This document shows positions 23,126-33,333 of a stretch of DNA of 64,000 nt, one piece after another. Made by a program: the position numbers and the translations under genes. Source of the DNA: Naumovozyma dairenensis CBS 421 (lineage: Eukaryota; Ascomycota; Saccharomycetes; Saccharomycetales; Saccharomycetaceae); assembly GCF_000227115.2 (NCBI RefSeq), contig NC_016483.1, positions 310,001-374,000 of the forward strand. The letters run 5' to 3'. The notes below the pieces were generated by a model. The model did not search any database, was not told the origin of the DNA, and was given only the letters and a program-made list of their open reading frames with translations. Every line of letters starts with the position of its first letter. The stretch's first letter is position 1.

Positions 23126-24228
23126 AATTTTTTTTTTGCAGCATCGTTACATTCCGGTTTTATTATTCGTGAAAATCTATAAGATAAAATAACTTTAGAC
23201 TCCCTTCTTTTTTTGTCTCTTATATCTTTATAAATCATATATTCAATTAACTAGCTAGACCTACTCGACTCTTAATGGAAATATAAATAATAAGCTAAAA
23301 GAACTTGACAATGTTATTTCTTAGAAGTATGTTGTCTTACTAAACATGCCGTCATAATACTCACCAAACCCCATCTAGCTTTGGACTATTGAGTCGATTT
23401 GTCATATATATAATATATACATTATATACATTAGTGCATTGTGCAGCTGAGTAAACAGGCGAATGTTCGTACTGGAACTACTCGAGAAACATTAAAGATA
23501 CACCAAAAATGCACACACCATCACGTACAACCAATAGAGTATATATTAGTCTATATTCTCAGGAGCAAATGAAAATGTAAACAAACCTATACTAACTAAT
23601 GTCGACTGTATACATAGCTTCGGATTTTACAATAATCGAGGTAAAAGCAGTACATGACTATAAGTAGTGTTTAAGCACCACTGGCATATACGGCATGTAC
23701 AATTTGGCTCTTCTATTTTTTCCAAGATATGTTAGCTTTACTAACTATTGGCTCTCCATCTAGGGAGTGCCTAAAAGTCTGTCTGGGTTCTCGAGATAAC
23801 GTTTAAGTCAATAATGTGGGGCCCCGGACAATTGACCCGCCTTAAAGAGAAGAGGCCGTTTTCTGGAAAACGGAAAAAGGGATATGGAAAATATTAATGA
23901 GCGTCAATTCTCCATCGTCGAAAGAAAAATAAACGTTAACGTAGTGTACTATGTTGGCGAGACTTATGTTAACAAAACAGTTAGGCTGTGTAGTAGCTGT
24001 TTACTTGTTGGTTATGTAAGTGAAATTCTTGCAATTGGTGTTTAATTATAGTAATCTGCTATTCAAAAGCTAAGGAAAATCGAAGGATATTTGCAATATT
24101 TTCGTTTACGTACCTAATTGAAATCAAGTATTTTTTTGGTATACGGACAGTTACATACCTTACAAGTCACACAGAAAGAGAAGCATTGTACCTTGAAACA
24201 CCTTAGGAAAGAAATTACGAAGCCAAGA
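23126..24228 (+). other. Gap after MDH3 with an orphan intron-like signature
   Basis: In this 1.1-kb gap GTATGTT at 23327 is followed by TACTAAC at 23590-23596 and an AG at 23617, matching a yeast intron of 291 nt. A second TACTAAC (23739-23745) with TAG at 23761-23763 follows a pyrimidine run. A G/C-rich patch (GGGGCCCCGG) lies at about 23819-23828. No tRNA was recognised. Confidence 0.4.
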
Positions 24229-24765
24229 ATGAGCAGTAGTGGAGGTATACTTAAGAGAATAAGTGAAATGTTTCACGAGTCTAAGGCCAGACCAGAATCA
24301 TCTGTAAGTCATACATATATACCAAAACCTAATGAAGATATGCTATTCGATCTTCCAAATCTCAAAGAAAATCTGAAAACGGACACACAATTAGATACCA
24401 AATCGCATATATGTTATTATCCGCATGGAACGTTCATCAAGAAAGTGGAAGTAGAGAAATTAAAAGAGCCATATTTATATGTTGACGATTTTCTTGCATT
24501 GAAAAACCGCATTAGTATAGAACATGTTGAAGAAATTACTAAAGCCATTACAGCATCGGAACCGGAATCCCATTCACAATCACTCACACAACTACAACCA
24601 AAAGATACTTTGCTTAAGCCGACTGTTACAAAAAATGAAAATGCTATCAAGAAGAGAACTAAACGTCTTACTGAAGCTACTATTAAAAAGATGATCAATT
24701 TTGATAACCAATTTGTTAAGTCCAATATGAAGACATCACTTTCAACAAGAATCCGTATGTATTAA
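24229..24765 (+). CDS. Unrecognised 178-aa protein
   Basis: The frame opens earlier at TTG 24118, but the first ATG is 24229 (MSSSGGILKRISEMF), giving 178 residues. I do not recognise it. It is basic and hydrophilic with no signal peptide or membrane segment. A more ordered middle (about residues 55-105: CYYPHGTFIKKVEVEKL, YLYVDDFLALKNRISIEHVE) is flanked by a Ser/Gln/Thr-rich linker and a basic C-terminus (AIKKRTKRLTEATIKKM, ending in RIRMY). It sits between MDH3 and the GSK3 kinase, which are adjacent in S. cerevisiae (YDL078C/YDL079C), so it is either a gene lost from that lineage or a new one. Moderate codon bias and a well-defined stop suggest a real gene. Confidence 0.7.
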   Translation: MSSSGGILKRISEMFHESKARPESSVSHTYIPKPNEDMLFDLPNLKENLKTDTQLDTKSHICYYPHGTFIKKVEVEKLKEPYLYVDDFLALKNRISIEHVEEITKAITASEPESHSQSLTQLQPKDTLLKPTVTKNENAIKKRTKRLTEATIKKMINFDNQFVKSNMKTSLSTRIRMY

Positions 24766-25848
24766 TGTGTCTTAACCTTTTTTTTTTTTTTTTTTGTTTG
24801 TCTTTTATTTTCTTTCTTATTTCTGCTACTTCTCCTTGTCCAGTTTTCACGTACCGTTTTCCAGTTACTGTATGGAGAAAATAAAATAATTAACCGCCCA
24901 GCGGGCAACCAACCAAGGGGGGTAATCTCAGAAACACCCGTAGAGAAAATAAGTGAGGTCAAACCTTCCCCTCAAGAGGGGCCCCTTTTAGGGTTTGAAC
25001 ACCCCATATCTGATGATTAGCCCTAAGGCGGGGGTTTCGCGCCGAGCATTTTTTTGGAATTTTTTTTAAGGAGATCCTTCTTCACTTTCACTTTCACTTT
25101 TCACAGAGTACCGTTGCGAAGCCATATATGTTAAAAGATAATCTTACACACAGGTTCCTTTGGCAAAACTGCTATTTCTTATACCATCCTGTTTTCTCTA
25201 ACATTTCATTCCCAGAGGATATTTTGAAATACTTCATCTACTGGGTACTACAGTCCTCATTGTTTCTTTAGTTGACTATCAACAGCTGGTAACTCATCGA
25301 CAGGTTTAATATATATATTTAATACAGTCATTCCATTAAAGGGTACCCCGAGAATTTTTTGTATCCAATCAAGATCTTCAAATCACCGATATAACTCGCT
25401 GCACCATCCAATATCATTAGATCAAAGATATTTCCTTTTCAGCTTTTAACAAGAGGTTAATCATACAATACATAGCATTTGATCTCTCTTTCCTTGCTGT
25501 TACTTCTCAGTCTCAAACAAAAATATACACATCTCGTTGCTTCGCGTTCTTTTTGATAATAAGAAAAGATAAAGTATCAAAGTGCTTTCATTAATATCAC
25601 ATTTGCACACGTTTTCGTCCTTATCCATTCATTTTATCCATTTGGTTTGTGCTGAGGAAAGATCTTTGTTCCAATTAAAAGCAATATTCGGTATATCTAG
25701 GTTCAAAGCTTTAATCCTTTTACTGTTTACATAAGAACAACTAAGGATTTTCCTTTGATCATCATCATAACAATAAATAGAACAATACTAATATAAAGGA
25801 AAGGAAACAATAACAACAACAAAAATAAAAATAAAAATAAAAATAACA
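24766..25848 (+). promoter_or_regulatory. Long GSK3-kinase upstream region with STRE cluster
   Basis: Three stress-response elements lie within 19 bp: CCCCT at 24968-24972, AGGGG at 24977-24981 and CCCCT at 24982-24986. AGGGG-like runs also occur near 24916. A T18 tract at 24778-24795 follows the preceding gene. From about 25100 the sequence is AT-rich leader, ending in AAATA repeats just before the ATG. The STREs suggest Msn2/4 stress control of the kinase, though they are ~870 bp from its start. Confidence 0.5.
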
Positions 25849-27051
25849 ATGAGCTCTCAAGATAATAATACTAACTTTCAAGATACAATAGTGCGCAAAC
25901 AAGTTTATTATGGCCATGTACAACATACTGTAAATAATGCCAAAAATGATACTAACGACAACGACAAAAACAACAATAATGATAATGACAATAACGACAG
26001 CAACAATACTAATGACAATAACAAAAACCCTAATGAACCTATAACGATATCATTCCCAACTACTGAAGTCATTGGTAAAGGTTCATTTGGTTTAGTCTTT
26101 TGTACCACCTTAAGGGAAACTAATGAATTAGTTGCCATTAAAAAAGTGTTACAAGATAGAAGATTTAAAAATAGAGAATTAGAAATAATGAAACTAATAC
26201 AACATCCAAACGTTATAAATTTAAAATATTATTTCTATGAAAAGGATTTAGATGATGAAGTTTATTTAAATCTTATATTAGATTATATGCCACAATCCTT
26301 ATATCAACGATTACGTCATTTCGTTCACCAACGTCAATCTATGCCAAGATTAGAAATTAAATTCTACATGTATCAAATGTTTAAAGCATTAAATTATTTA
26401 CATAATGCTAAAAACGTTTGTCATAGAGATATCAAACCACAAAACGTTCTTGTCGATCCAAACTCTTGGAATTTAAAAATTTGTGATTTCGGTAGTGCAA
26501 AACAATTGAAACCTACAGAACCAAACGTTTCATATATTTGTTCAAGATATTATAGAGCTCCTGAATTGATCTTTGGTGCCACAAATTATACAAACCAAAT
26601 TGATATCTGGTCAAGTGGTTGTGTGATGGCAGAGTTATTACTGGGACAACCGATGTTCCCCGGTGAAAGTGGTATCGATCAATTAGTCGAAATCATTAAA
26701 ATTTTAGGTACTCCATCAAAACAAGAGATTTGTGCCATGAATCCAAATTATATGGAACACCAATTCCCTCAGATTAAACCAATACCATTGGCAAAAGTTT
26801 TTAAAAAGGAAGATGAATTGACTGTTAATTTTCTAATACAAACTTTAAAATATGATCCATTAGAACGGTTTAATGCTCTACAATGTCTTTGTTCGCCATA
26901 TTTTGATGAATTGAGATATGGTGAAGGTAGAATCAAAGAAATCACAAATGATTTGAAACTTTTAGAATTCATCGTTGACGAAGAATTAGCTCATTTGAAT
27001 CCAAATGAACTCGATATCATCAAAAATAAATTAGCAATACATCCTATATGA
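25849..27051 (+). CDS. MRK1: GSK3-family protein kinase (Mrk1/Rim11 type)
   Basis: A 400-residue Ser/Thr kinase of the glycogen synthase kinase 3 family, which in yeast controls meiosis entry, stress responses and protein turnover. An Asn/Asp-rich stretch (residues ~30-60) precedes the kinase domain. Motifs are intact: GKGSFG near 76, AIKK with the ATP-binding Lys, catalytic [14 protein letters not shown], and the activation-loop Tyr in [12 protein letters not shown] typical of GSK3. [14 protein letters not shown] and the C-lobe are complete. Position beside THI3 and RPP1A matches S. cerevisiae MRK1 (YDL079C), whose ohnolog is RIM11. The Asn-rich run is encoded by imperfect AAY/GAY repeats. 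No intron is needed here, unlike in S. cerevisiae MRK1. Confidence 0.92.
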   Translation: MSSQDNNTNFQDTIVRKQVYYGHVQHTVNNAKNDTNDNDKNNNNDNDNNDSNNTNDNNKNPNEPITISFPTTEVIGKGSFGLVFCTTLRETNELVAIKKVLQDRRFKNRELEIMKLIQHPNVINLKYYFYEKDLDDEVYLNLILDYMPQSLYQRLRHFVHQRQSMPRLEIKFYMYQMFKALNYLHNAKNVCHRDIKPQNVLVDPNSWNLKICDFGSAKQLKPTEPNVSYICSRYYRAPELIFGATNYTNQIDIWSSGCVMAELLLGQPMFPGESGIDQLVEIIKILGTPSKQEICAMNPNYMEHQFPQIKPIPLAKVFKKEDELTVNFLIQTLKYDPLERFNALQCLCSPYFDELRYGEGRIKEITNDLKLLEFIVDEELAHLNPNELDIIKNKLAIHPI

Positions 27052-27855
27052 AGCTTGAAGTAAGGAAAAAAACAAAACAAAGCAAATAAAATAATAAAAT
27101 TAATATTGTAACACGGCATATTATCTTCACGCACTTATTTAAATCTTAAGTCTACTACATCATTCATTCTCTGCCCATTCGCATATTCCATCTATTGTAT
27201 ATATGTGCATATATCATTATCTTTCCCTCACATCACTTTTTTTTAATTTTATTGTATCCATCTTTGAAAAATAAATACTACTATTAACGATTATCCTTTT
27301 ACCAAGTATATTATAGTATATATAATATAATTCCATAACTATTGTATTTTATTCATCAGCCAATTTTTTCATGATATATCGATTATTTACATAGTATACC
27401 ATTATACAGTCCTGCAAGATTATCAAATAATTCATCCCACCGTTAGCACTGATATTCTTTGCCCAACAAGATGTGTTCTTTATACTGTCCTTTTATGTAA
27501 TTTCTGTTATTACGTAGACTCTCAAATATTCTGTGTAAGTTCTATATGGGATTAAAGGAAACTTATAGAAAAAGTTTAACTATGCGATGAAAAATACAAT
27601 TATTATAACAGGAAAGGAAAACTCCGTCACAGCAAAGCATGGTACTGAACATCGATCCCGACAATGGATACATACAACACATGACATACACATATTTGAA
27701 AGATCCTTCCGTTCGCTTCTAAAACAATAACTAAAACCCCGTTCGACGTTTTTTTCAATTGTATTAAGACTAAACCTATCAGAGAAGTATTGTCAATACA
27801 AAGGCAATCAATTAATCAATTCGCTCGTTCTTCTTTCTTTCCTCAACTCATTCCC
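27052..27855 (+). other. Intergenic gap before THI3
   Basis: These 804 bp are AT-rich 3' flank and promoter. No RNA gene, repeat family or strong regulatory motif was recognised. The THI3 frame is open upstream to a TTG at 27790, but no ATG precedes 27856. Confidence 0.5.
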
Positions 27856-29721
27856 ATGTCATACACAAACACAAATGATATCCCATCATATATCACGATA
27901 GCAGAATATATCTTTCACAGATTAAAACAACTGAAAATTGAAACAATCTTTGGTCTCCCCGGTGAATTCAATATGCCATTAATTGATAAATTATATAAGA
28001 TCCCGCAATTACGTTGGGCAGGTGATGCCAATGAATTAAACGCTGCATATGCTGCAGATGGTTATTCAAGATTGAAAGGATTAGGTGTTCTTGTAACCAC
28101 TTTTGGGGTCGGGGAATTATCTGCAATTAATGGTGTAGCTGGTTCATTCGCTGAACATGTTGGATTATTACATATTGTGGGAATGCCACCAACGAGTGCT
28201 CAAACAAAGCAATTGTTGTTACATCATACTTTGGGGAATGGGGATTATAACGTGTTTTGGAGGATCGCTAGTGAAGTAGCATGCCATACTGTTATTATTA
28301 ATGATACGGACCTTTGTTTCATGGAAGTGGATAAATGTATTGAAATCGCATGGAAAAGACAAAAACCTGTATATATTGGGATACCTGTAAATCAAGTGGA
28401 TATCCCTGTTCGTTCATTGCATTTGAATGTACCGTTGACTTTAAGTCCAGATATGAATTTAAACGATATTGGCAACGATGTCGTTCAATTACTTTTGCAA
28501 AAAATTTATAAAAGTACTCATCCTGTCATTATTGTTGATGGATGTATAATTAGACATGGGTGTATAGATGAAATGGAAGAATTCATACAAAGGACTAAAT
28601 TCCCAGTATTCGTAACTCCGATGGGGAAAGGAGCCATTGATGAAAATAATCCTAATTTTAAAGGTGTATTCACGGGATCCATATCTTCGCCATCTGTTAG
28701 GGAAGTGGTAGATTTCGCTGATTTCCTAATGGTAATGGGATGTATGTTAGCTGCTTTCAATACATCTACTTTCCATTTTGGGTATAAATCGAAAAATCGT
28801 GCTTTATTATATTCCGATAGTATTAAATTCAATAATGCTACATACCCAGATGTGTACTTGAAACCATTATTACAAAGTTTATTACAAAATTTAGATGAAT
28901 CTCAAATTAATTATGTTCCAAAAGAAACTCCAAAAATGATAATACCGAAACGTGAATTACCCGATGATGAATTACTTCGACAAGAATGGGTTTGGAATGA
29001 AATTTCTCATTGGTTTCAAGAAGGTGACATAATAATTACTGAAACTGGTACATCTGCATTCGGGATCAATCAAACGCGATTCCCTAATGAAGCACAAGGT
29101 ATATCTCAAGCATTATGGGGGTCCGTCGGGTATTCCTTAGGCGCATGTTTAGGTAGTTTATTTGCAGTTCAGGAATTTCAAAGAGACCATAACCATGATT
29201 TCCATCATCATACACAAAAGTCCGAGAAGCATAGAGTTATCTTGTTTGTAGGTGATGGGGCTTTCCAATTAACAATGCAAGAACTTTCAACAATAGTACG
29301 ATGGAAATTGACACCGTATATTTTTATATTAAATAATCATGGGTATTCTGTTGACAGAATTTTACATCATAGATCTGATGCTAGTTATTATGATATTCAG
29401 CAATGGGATTATTTGAATCTTATGAACACCTTCAATGCTACTGATGCGGATACAAGAAAGATTATTACCGTAGGAGATATGAAAGATATGCTAAGAGACC
29501 CAGAGTTTGCAGTAGATAATAGAATTAGAATGATAGAAGTAATGCTCCCTTCGATGGACGTGCCAAAGGCATTAGTCGATACTTGGAAAAAGGAAAAGGA
29601 GAAATATAAGAGAGCCTTAGAGAGCCCCTATTCTGATTACGTGACGGAAACTCCGAATTCTGATGGTTCTCTTCGAAATAAACGTCCTCGTATTGGTGAA
29701 ACACCTGAATCTGACTTTTAA
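27856..29721 (+). CDS. THI3: Thi3: decarboxylase-like thiamine regulator
   Basis: A 621-residue member of the pyruvate decarboxylase family. In S. cerevisiae Thi3 binds thiamine diphosphate and controls Thi2/Pdc2-dependent transcription of thiamine genes; it was also described as a 2-oxo acid decarboxylase. The first ATG is 27856. The PDC fold is complete: FGLPGEF near residue 35, NELNAAYAADGYSR, LLLHHTLGNGD, and the ThDP motif GDGAFQ...LNNHGY. The acids at the Pdc1 D28 and E477 positions are swapped in kind (Glu in GEF, Asp in YSVDR), as in S. cerevisiae Thi3, and LHHRSDASYYDI is a Thi3 signature. A His-rich loop (DHNHDFHHH) and a hydrophilic C-terminal tail are extensions. It lies between the kinase and RPP1A as in YDL080C. 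Confidence 0.93.
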   Translation: MSYTNTNDIPSYITIAEYIFHRLKQLKIETIFGLPGEFNMPLIDKLYKIPQLRWAGDANELNAAYAADGYSRLKGLGVLVTTFGVGELSAINGVAGSFAEHVGLLHIVGMPPTSAQTKQLLLHHTLGNGDYNVFWRIASEVACHTVIINDTDLCFMEVDKCIEIAWKRQKPVYIGIPVNQVDIPVRSLHLNVPLTLSPDMNLNDIGNDVVQLLLQKIYKSTHPVIIVDGCIIRHGCIDEMEEFIQRTKFPVFVTPMGKGAIDENNPNFKGVFTGSISSPSVREVVDFADFLMVMGCMLAAFNTSTFHFGYKSKNRALLYSDSIKFNNATYPDVYLKPLLQSLLQNLDESQINYVPKETPKMIIPKRELPDDELLRQEWVWNEISHWFQEGDIIITETGTSAFGINQTRFPNEAQGISQALWGSVGYSLGACLGSLFAVQEFQRDHNHDFHHHTQKSEKHRVILFVGDGAFQLTMQELSTIVRWKLTPYIFILNNHGYSVDRILHHRSDASYYDIQQWDYLNLMNTFNATDADTRKIITVGDMKDMLRDPEFAVDNRIRMIEVMLPSMDVPKALVDTWKKEKEKYKRALESPYSDYVTETPNSDGSLRNKRPRIGETPESDF

Positions 29722-30828
29722 GTTTTACGAAAGACAAAAAGTCACGACTTGAAACTATACTACAGTTACTATATGTTGTTTTAGAGACTTTTTAATTTTT
29801 ATGCTCAATCGATAAATCCAGATTACTCTAATTGTAAGATTACTCAAACCAACCTGAAGTAAAGAGAGTTAATCTTAATGTTATTTCTCTGCGTTGTTAA
29901 AGGGTACTTCTATAACTGGTACTTTCTGACGTTAGGAGATAAACCAGGTTCTTATTCACTTTCACAAACAATTACAAAACTAAGGGAGCAAAGAGTATGT
30001 CTAGATGAATACTACTACAAGTTCTGATTCGATTGACTATCGTGCTATCCACGCTGGTTAACTACTTAATGTAGGATATTAGCTCGCAAACATTCAGGAC
30101 TGCCTAAAGTATCTTTCTTATCTTGGCTGAAAATTAGAGGTTGCAGAAGGTATTACTTCTCATAAGACCAGGTAATAATGCAAGAAAGATTGACTAGCAA
30201 AAAGCTACATATATAGAAGGACAAACGGCTCCAGTGGGATAGAGACAGGAGAAGCAGTATTAAAGTATGTAGGCAACGCCTCCGGAGATGCATTACAAAC
30301 AACCGTAGTGTTACTAGTACATCAACCAAGAAAAGAGTATGTAAATACCTAGAAACCTATCTATAGAGGTTGAATATGAAAGGACCCTTCCCTTCTTCAG
30401 AATTCCCTATATAGTATGTATTTACTATAAATTGTGTTTATGTACATACGTCGAGGTTTTCTGCTAGACAAATGTACATACAATTTTTTTCCGTAATGGT
30501 GACACAGTCATCGGAGTGACGGGAAACAGTGTCACTCCTCTGCAACCGTAAGCCTGCGCAGTCTTTCATTTTTTCAGACAATCGTTTCTCACGATGCAAT
30601 TTTCAATGAGGAAAAAAATTTGACAGGACGCAATTGCAATTTCATGAAAAATTTTAGTCTGGAAGGAAGTATTTGATACAAATTCAACTTCTTCCTCTTA
30701 AACTATATTAACGTATATTTCAAGAAAGTTTCATTTCCAATTTAAGATTTGTTATTTTGTAACAAGAAATCAAAGAAATAGTCTGCTCCAATCAGCTTAA
30801 ATCGATTATCTCTACACAACTAAGAAAG
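29722..30828 (+). promoter_or_regulatory. THI3-RPP1A gap and RPP1A promoter
   Basis: The distal 700 bp contain no recognised feature. Near the gene, GTGACAC at ~30500 and GTGTCAC at ~30532 form an inverted pair about 25 bp apart, and TGAAAAATTTT at 30645-30655 is an RRPE-like element 175 bp before the RPP1A start. No clear Rap1 site was found by eye. Confidence 0.45.
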
Positions 30829-31152
30829 ATGTCTACTGAATCTGCTTTGTCTTACGCTGCCTTGATTTTGGCTGATGCTGAAGTTGAAATCACTTCTGAA
30901 AAGTTAATCACTTTGACTGAAGCTGCTAACGTTCCAGTTGAAGGTATCTGGGCTGACATTTTTGCCAAGGCTTTGTTGAACCAAAACTTGAAGGAATTGA
31001 TGGTCAGCTTCTCTGCTGGTGCTGCTGCTCCAGCTGGTGCTGCTGGTTCTTCTGCTACTGCCGGTGCCGCTGGTGAAGCTGCTGAAGAAAAGGAAGAAGA
31101 AGAAGCTAAGGAAGAATCCGATGATGACATGGGTTTCGGTTTGTTCGATTAA
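30829..31152 (+). CDS. RPP1A: 60S acidic ribosomal stalk protein P1-alpha
   Basis: A 107-residue ribosomal stalk protein that dimerises with a P2 protein on P0 and recruits translational GTPases. The helical N-terminal domain ([18 protein letters not shown]...) is followed by an Ala/Gly hinge (residues ~65-88), an acidic Glu/Lys run, and the universal C-terminus [11 protein letters not shown]. Codon use is strongly biased toward yeast preferred codons (GCT, GGT, GAA, AAG), as in other ribosomal protein genes. Order THI3-RPP1A-RPL13-RPS16 matches YDL080-YDL083. Confidence 0.97.
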   Translation: MSTESALSYAALILADAEVEITSEKLITLTEAANVPVEGIWADIFAKALLNQNLKELMVSFSAGAAAPAGAAGSSATAGAAGEAAEEKEEEEAKEESDDDMGFGLFD

Positions 31153-31654
31153 GGGAAGAAATTATGATTTCTTAAAGTCAATGATTATATATATCTATCT
31201 TTTTATAACCTTTCTTACATACTATAATACAGCATGACATTTTTTTGTTATTTCACTTAGTTTTTTTAAGTAGTTTTAAATTTATAAACCGATGATGTAC
31301 TTTGAAAATTTAATGGTTATGAAACAATAATGCAGAGCTTTTAGGATTTAACAGAATTCTTCTATAGAGTTAATTAAAACTTCAAAGTAGTAACAGTAAG
31401 ACGGTATTTTTTTGTCATGATCTAAAAATGGTCCCGTATGATAACAATAAGTACGATATATACTCCTGAACTACTGTAAACCTGAAATGGCCAAAATAAG
31501 TGACATAGATTAAAGATATTGCTTCAAATAAACATTTAATAAAGGTTTGGAATTATTATTAGTGATGGCTTCCCATTATAAAATTGTACATAAATTTATT
31601 TCAGAAATAAAAATCGGTAATATATAAATTAATATATAATCGTGCTTAAGGTAT
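31153..31654. other. Intergenic gap between convergent RPP1A and RPL13
   Basis: The 502 bp of 3' flanks are AT-rich, with no ORF or RNA gene recognised. Confidence 0.6.
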
Positions 31655-32658
31655 CTATTTCTTCTTTTCAGCTTCAGCTTCAGCCTTATCCTTGGCTCTC
31701 TTTTCTCTAATACCTCTGTATTTCTTTTCAGATCTGGCTAATCTCAAAGTTCTGAAGGCAGATTCACCGTTATCTTCAACAGCTCTGGTTTCAACATCAG
31801 TAGTTGGTTGAGCAATTGGGAAAGTGGCAGCAGCAGATAAAACTTGTTCAACTTCTGGAGCCTTACCGTTTCTTGGGAAAACAATGATCTTGGATTGGTA
31901 TTCCTTCAATCTTTGAACGTTCAATTCAAAGATTTCTTGGTTAGTGTTTTGACGTCTGTGGTCAACAGCAATACCAATGGTTCTGGCGTAAGCAGCGGTT
32001 AAGCCAGCAGCCTTAACTTCAGCTAAACTGAAACCTCTACCGGCTCTAACCTTTCTGTTGTATCTGACAGTTGGAGCTCTGACAACAGGTCTCAATAAGT
32101 CTAATGGTCTTGGAGCAATCTTGGCAGCCTTGGCAGCTCTAGCATTACGTCTAGAAACTTTCTTACCGGCTTGGTCAAAATGGACCTTGACACGTTCTTG
32201 CCAGTGCTTTCTGAAATGGTTTTTTAAAATTGGTAAATTCTTAGAGATAGCTATTTAAAATAAAATTCATTGTAAATTTTCCAAAGTTTGTTAGTAATCA
32301 TTCTTATTTTTCCATGTAGTATTTTACAGATGTGTTGCCTTCCCTAAGCTGGAATTATTTATCATTATGCGCATGTTTTCAATCGTAAATTCTTTTTTAC
32401 CGTGGGATTTATGTGTTGGTACTCAACGTTGAAAAAACATTCAATAATATTTCGATATTATGGATTCATGGTGCTGTCCATTCTTTGTCCATTTCCTTTT
32501 CATACTTGACAATGTTTATTTTCAAGCTTACAGGTATATTCTCCTGCAGCAATCTCCCTCATTCTATATACCAACTTTTCATTTATTCCTGTTAGAGGTC
32601 ATCATTTGGATTATTAACACATCATTTTCATTATCAGTTGTATTCTTCACATACCCAT
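31655..32658 (-). CDS. RPL13: Ribosomal protein L13 (eL13), spliced
   Basis: A 199-residue 60S subunit protein, the same length as in S. cerevisiae. Exon 2 (32250-31655) alone lacks the start; exon 1 is the four bases ATGG at 32658-32655, joined to CTATCTCTAAG to read [18 protein letters not shown]. The tiny ATGG first exon is also used in S. cerevisiae RPL13A. The core [20 protein letters not shown] and the Lys/Glu/Ala-rich tail ending EAEKKK are diagnostic. The intron is listed separately. It is divergent from RPS16, sharing a 675-bp promoter with Rap1-type sites. Codon bias is high. Confidence 0.97.
32251..32654 (-). other. RPL13 spliceosomal intron
   Basis: A 404-nt intron: 5' splice site GTATGTG at 32654, branch point TTACTAAC with its core at 32296-32290, and 3' splice site TAG ending at 32251, about 40 nt past the branch point. 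All three signals match yeast consensus, and splicing gives an exact-length L13. I see no snoRNA inside it. Confidence 0.95.
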
Positions 32659-33333
32659 TTTTCGTTATTTTTACCTTGCCCTATTAATAAAACTCATTAG
32701 ACACTATTATCTATTATAATAGCCCTTTTCTATATACATTTGCTCAAATTCAATGTTGATCTCTCACTATTGCTTGCTCCGCTACAGCGCACGTAAAGTG
32801 GTACTGGCCCCTCTAAGAAACACAGACTACAACTTCTAAAAGTTCACGCGTTTAGAAAATCAACTACAATTCTGTATTGAATTTTTCTAATTTTCTCAAA
32901 GAAATTCAAAAAAAAAATTTGTTGATCATTATATAACATGTGTGGGTGCTGAAAAAAACACCGTCATATCTTTTAGAAGAAACAAAAATATAAAAGGCTA
33001 AAGTAAGACATAGTAATCCGTACACCCATTACACCCAAACATATTGATCATTCTGAATGTAAAATCATGGAAAAGTTCCACACCTTTATCTAGTAATGGA
33101 CGGGCGGTCAAGGCCAAGGAGAGGTCCTTCTGGAACCTCTGGAATTTCATCATTCTCTGCCTACCTTCGAGAAGGGCCCCTCTCAACCGTAGACAGAGCT
33201 CCGCCTAACTTTCCAACTCTTGATTGTTATACATACTAATAGTATAGGGTAAATATTCAATAAAAATAAGGTTGATTTCAATAAACCATATAACGTCTAA
33301 AAGGACCCAATAGAGCAAGAGAATAAGCATAAA
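32659..33333. promoter_or_regulatory. RPL13-RPS16 bidirectional promoter with tandem Rap1-type sites
   Basis: ACACCCATTACA (33022-33033) overlaps ACACCCAAACAT (33031-33042); both are close to the Rap1 consensus ACACCCRYACAYM, with one or two mismatches. They lie about 290 bp from RPS16 and 365 bp from RPL13, a normal distance for yeast ribosomal protein genes. Poly-A runs near 32908-32920 may add a nucleosome-poor zone. Confidence 0.6.

Noticed and set aside
24960..25010. Minus-strand GTGTTCAAACCC resembling a tRNA B box
   Set aside because: No matching A box at the right distance and no acceptor-stem pairing.
30170..30362. Open stretch of about 60 codons upstream of RPP1A
   Set aside because: It has no ATG start and no recognisable protein motif, and its codon use is unlike neighbouring genes. 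It could be decayed coding DNA but this cannot be supported.
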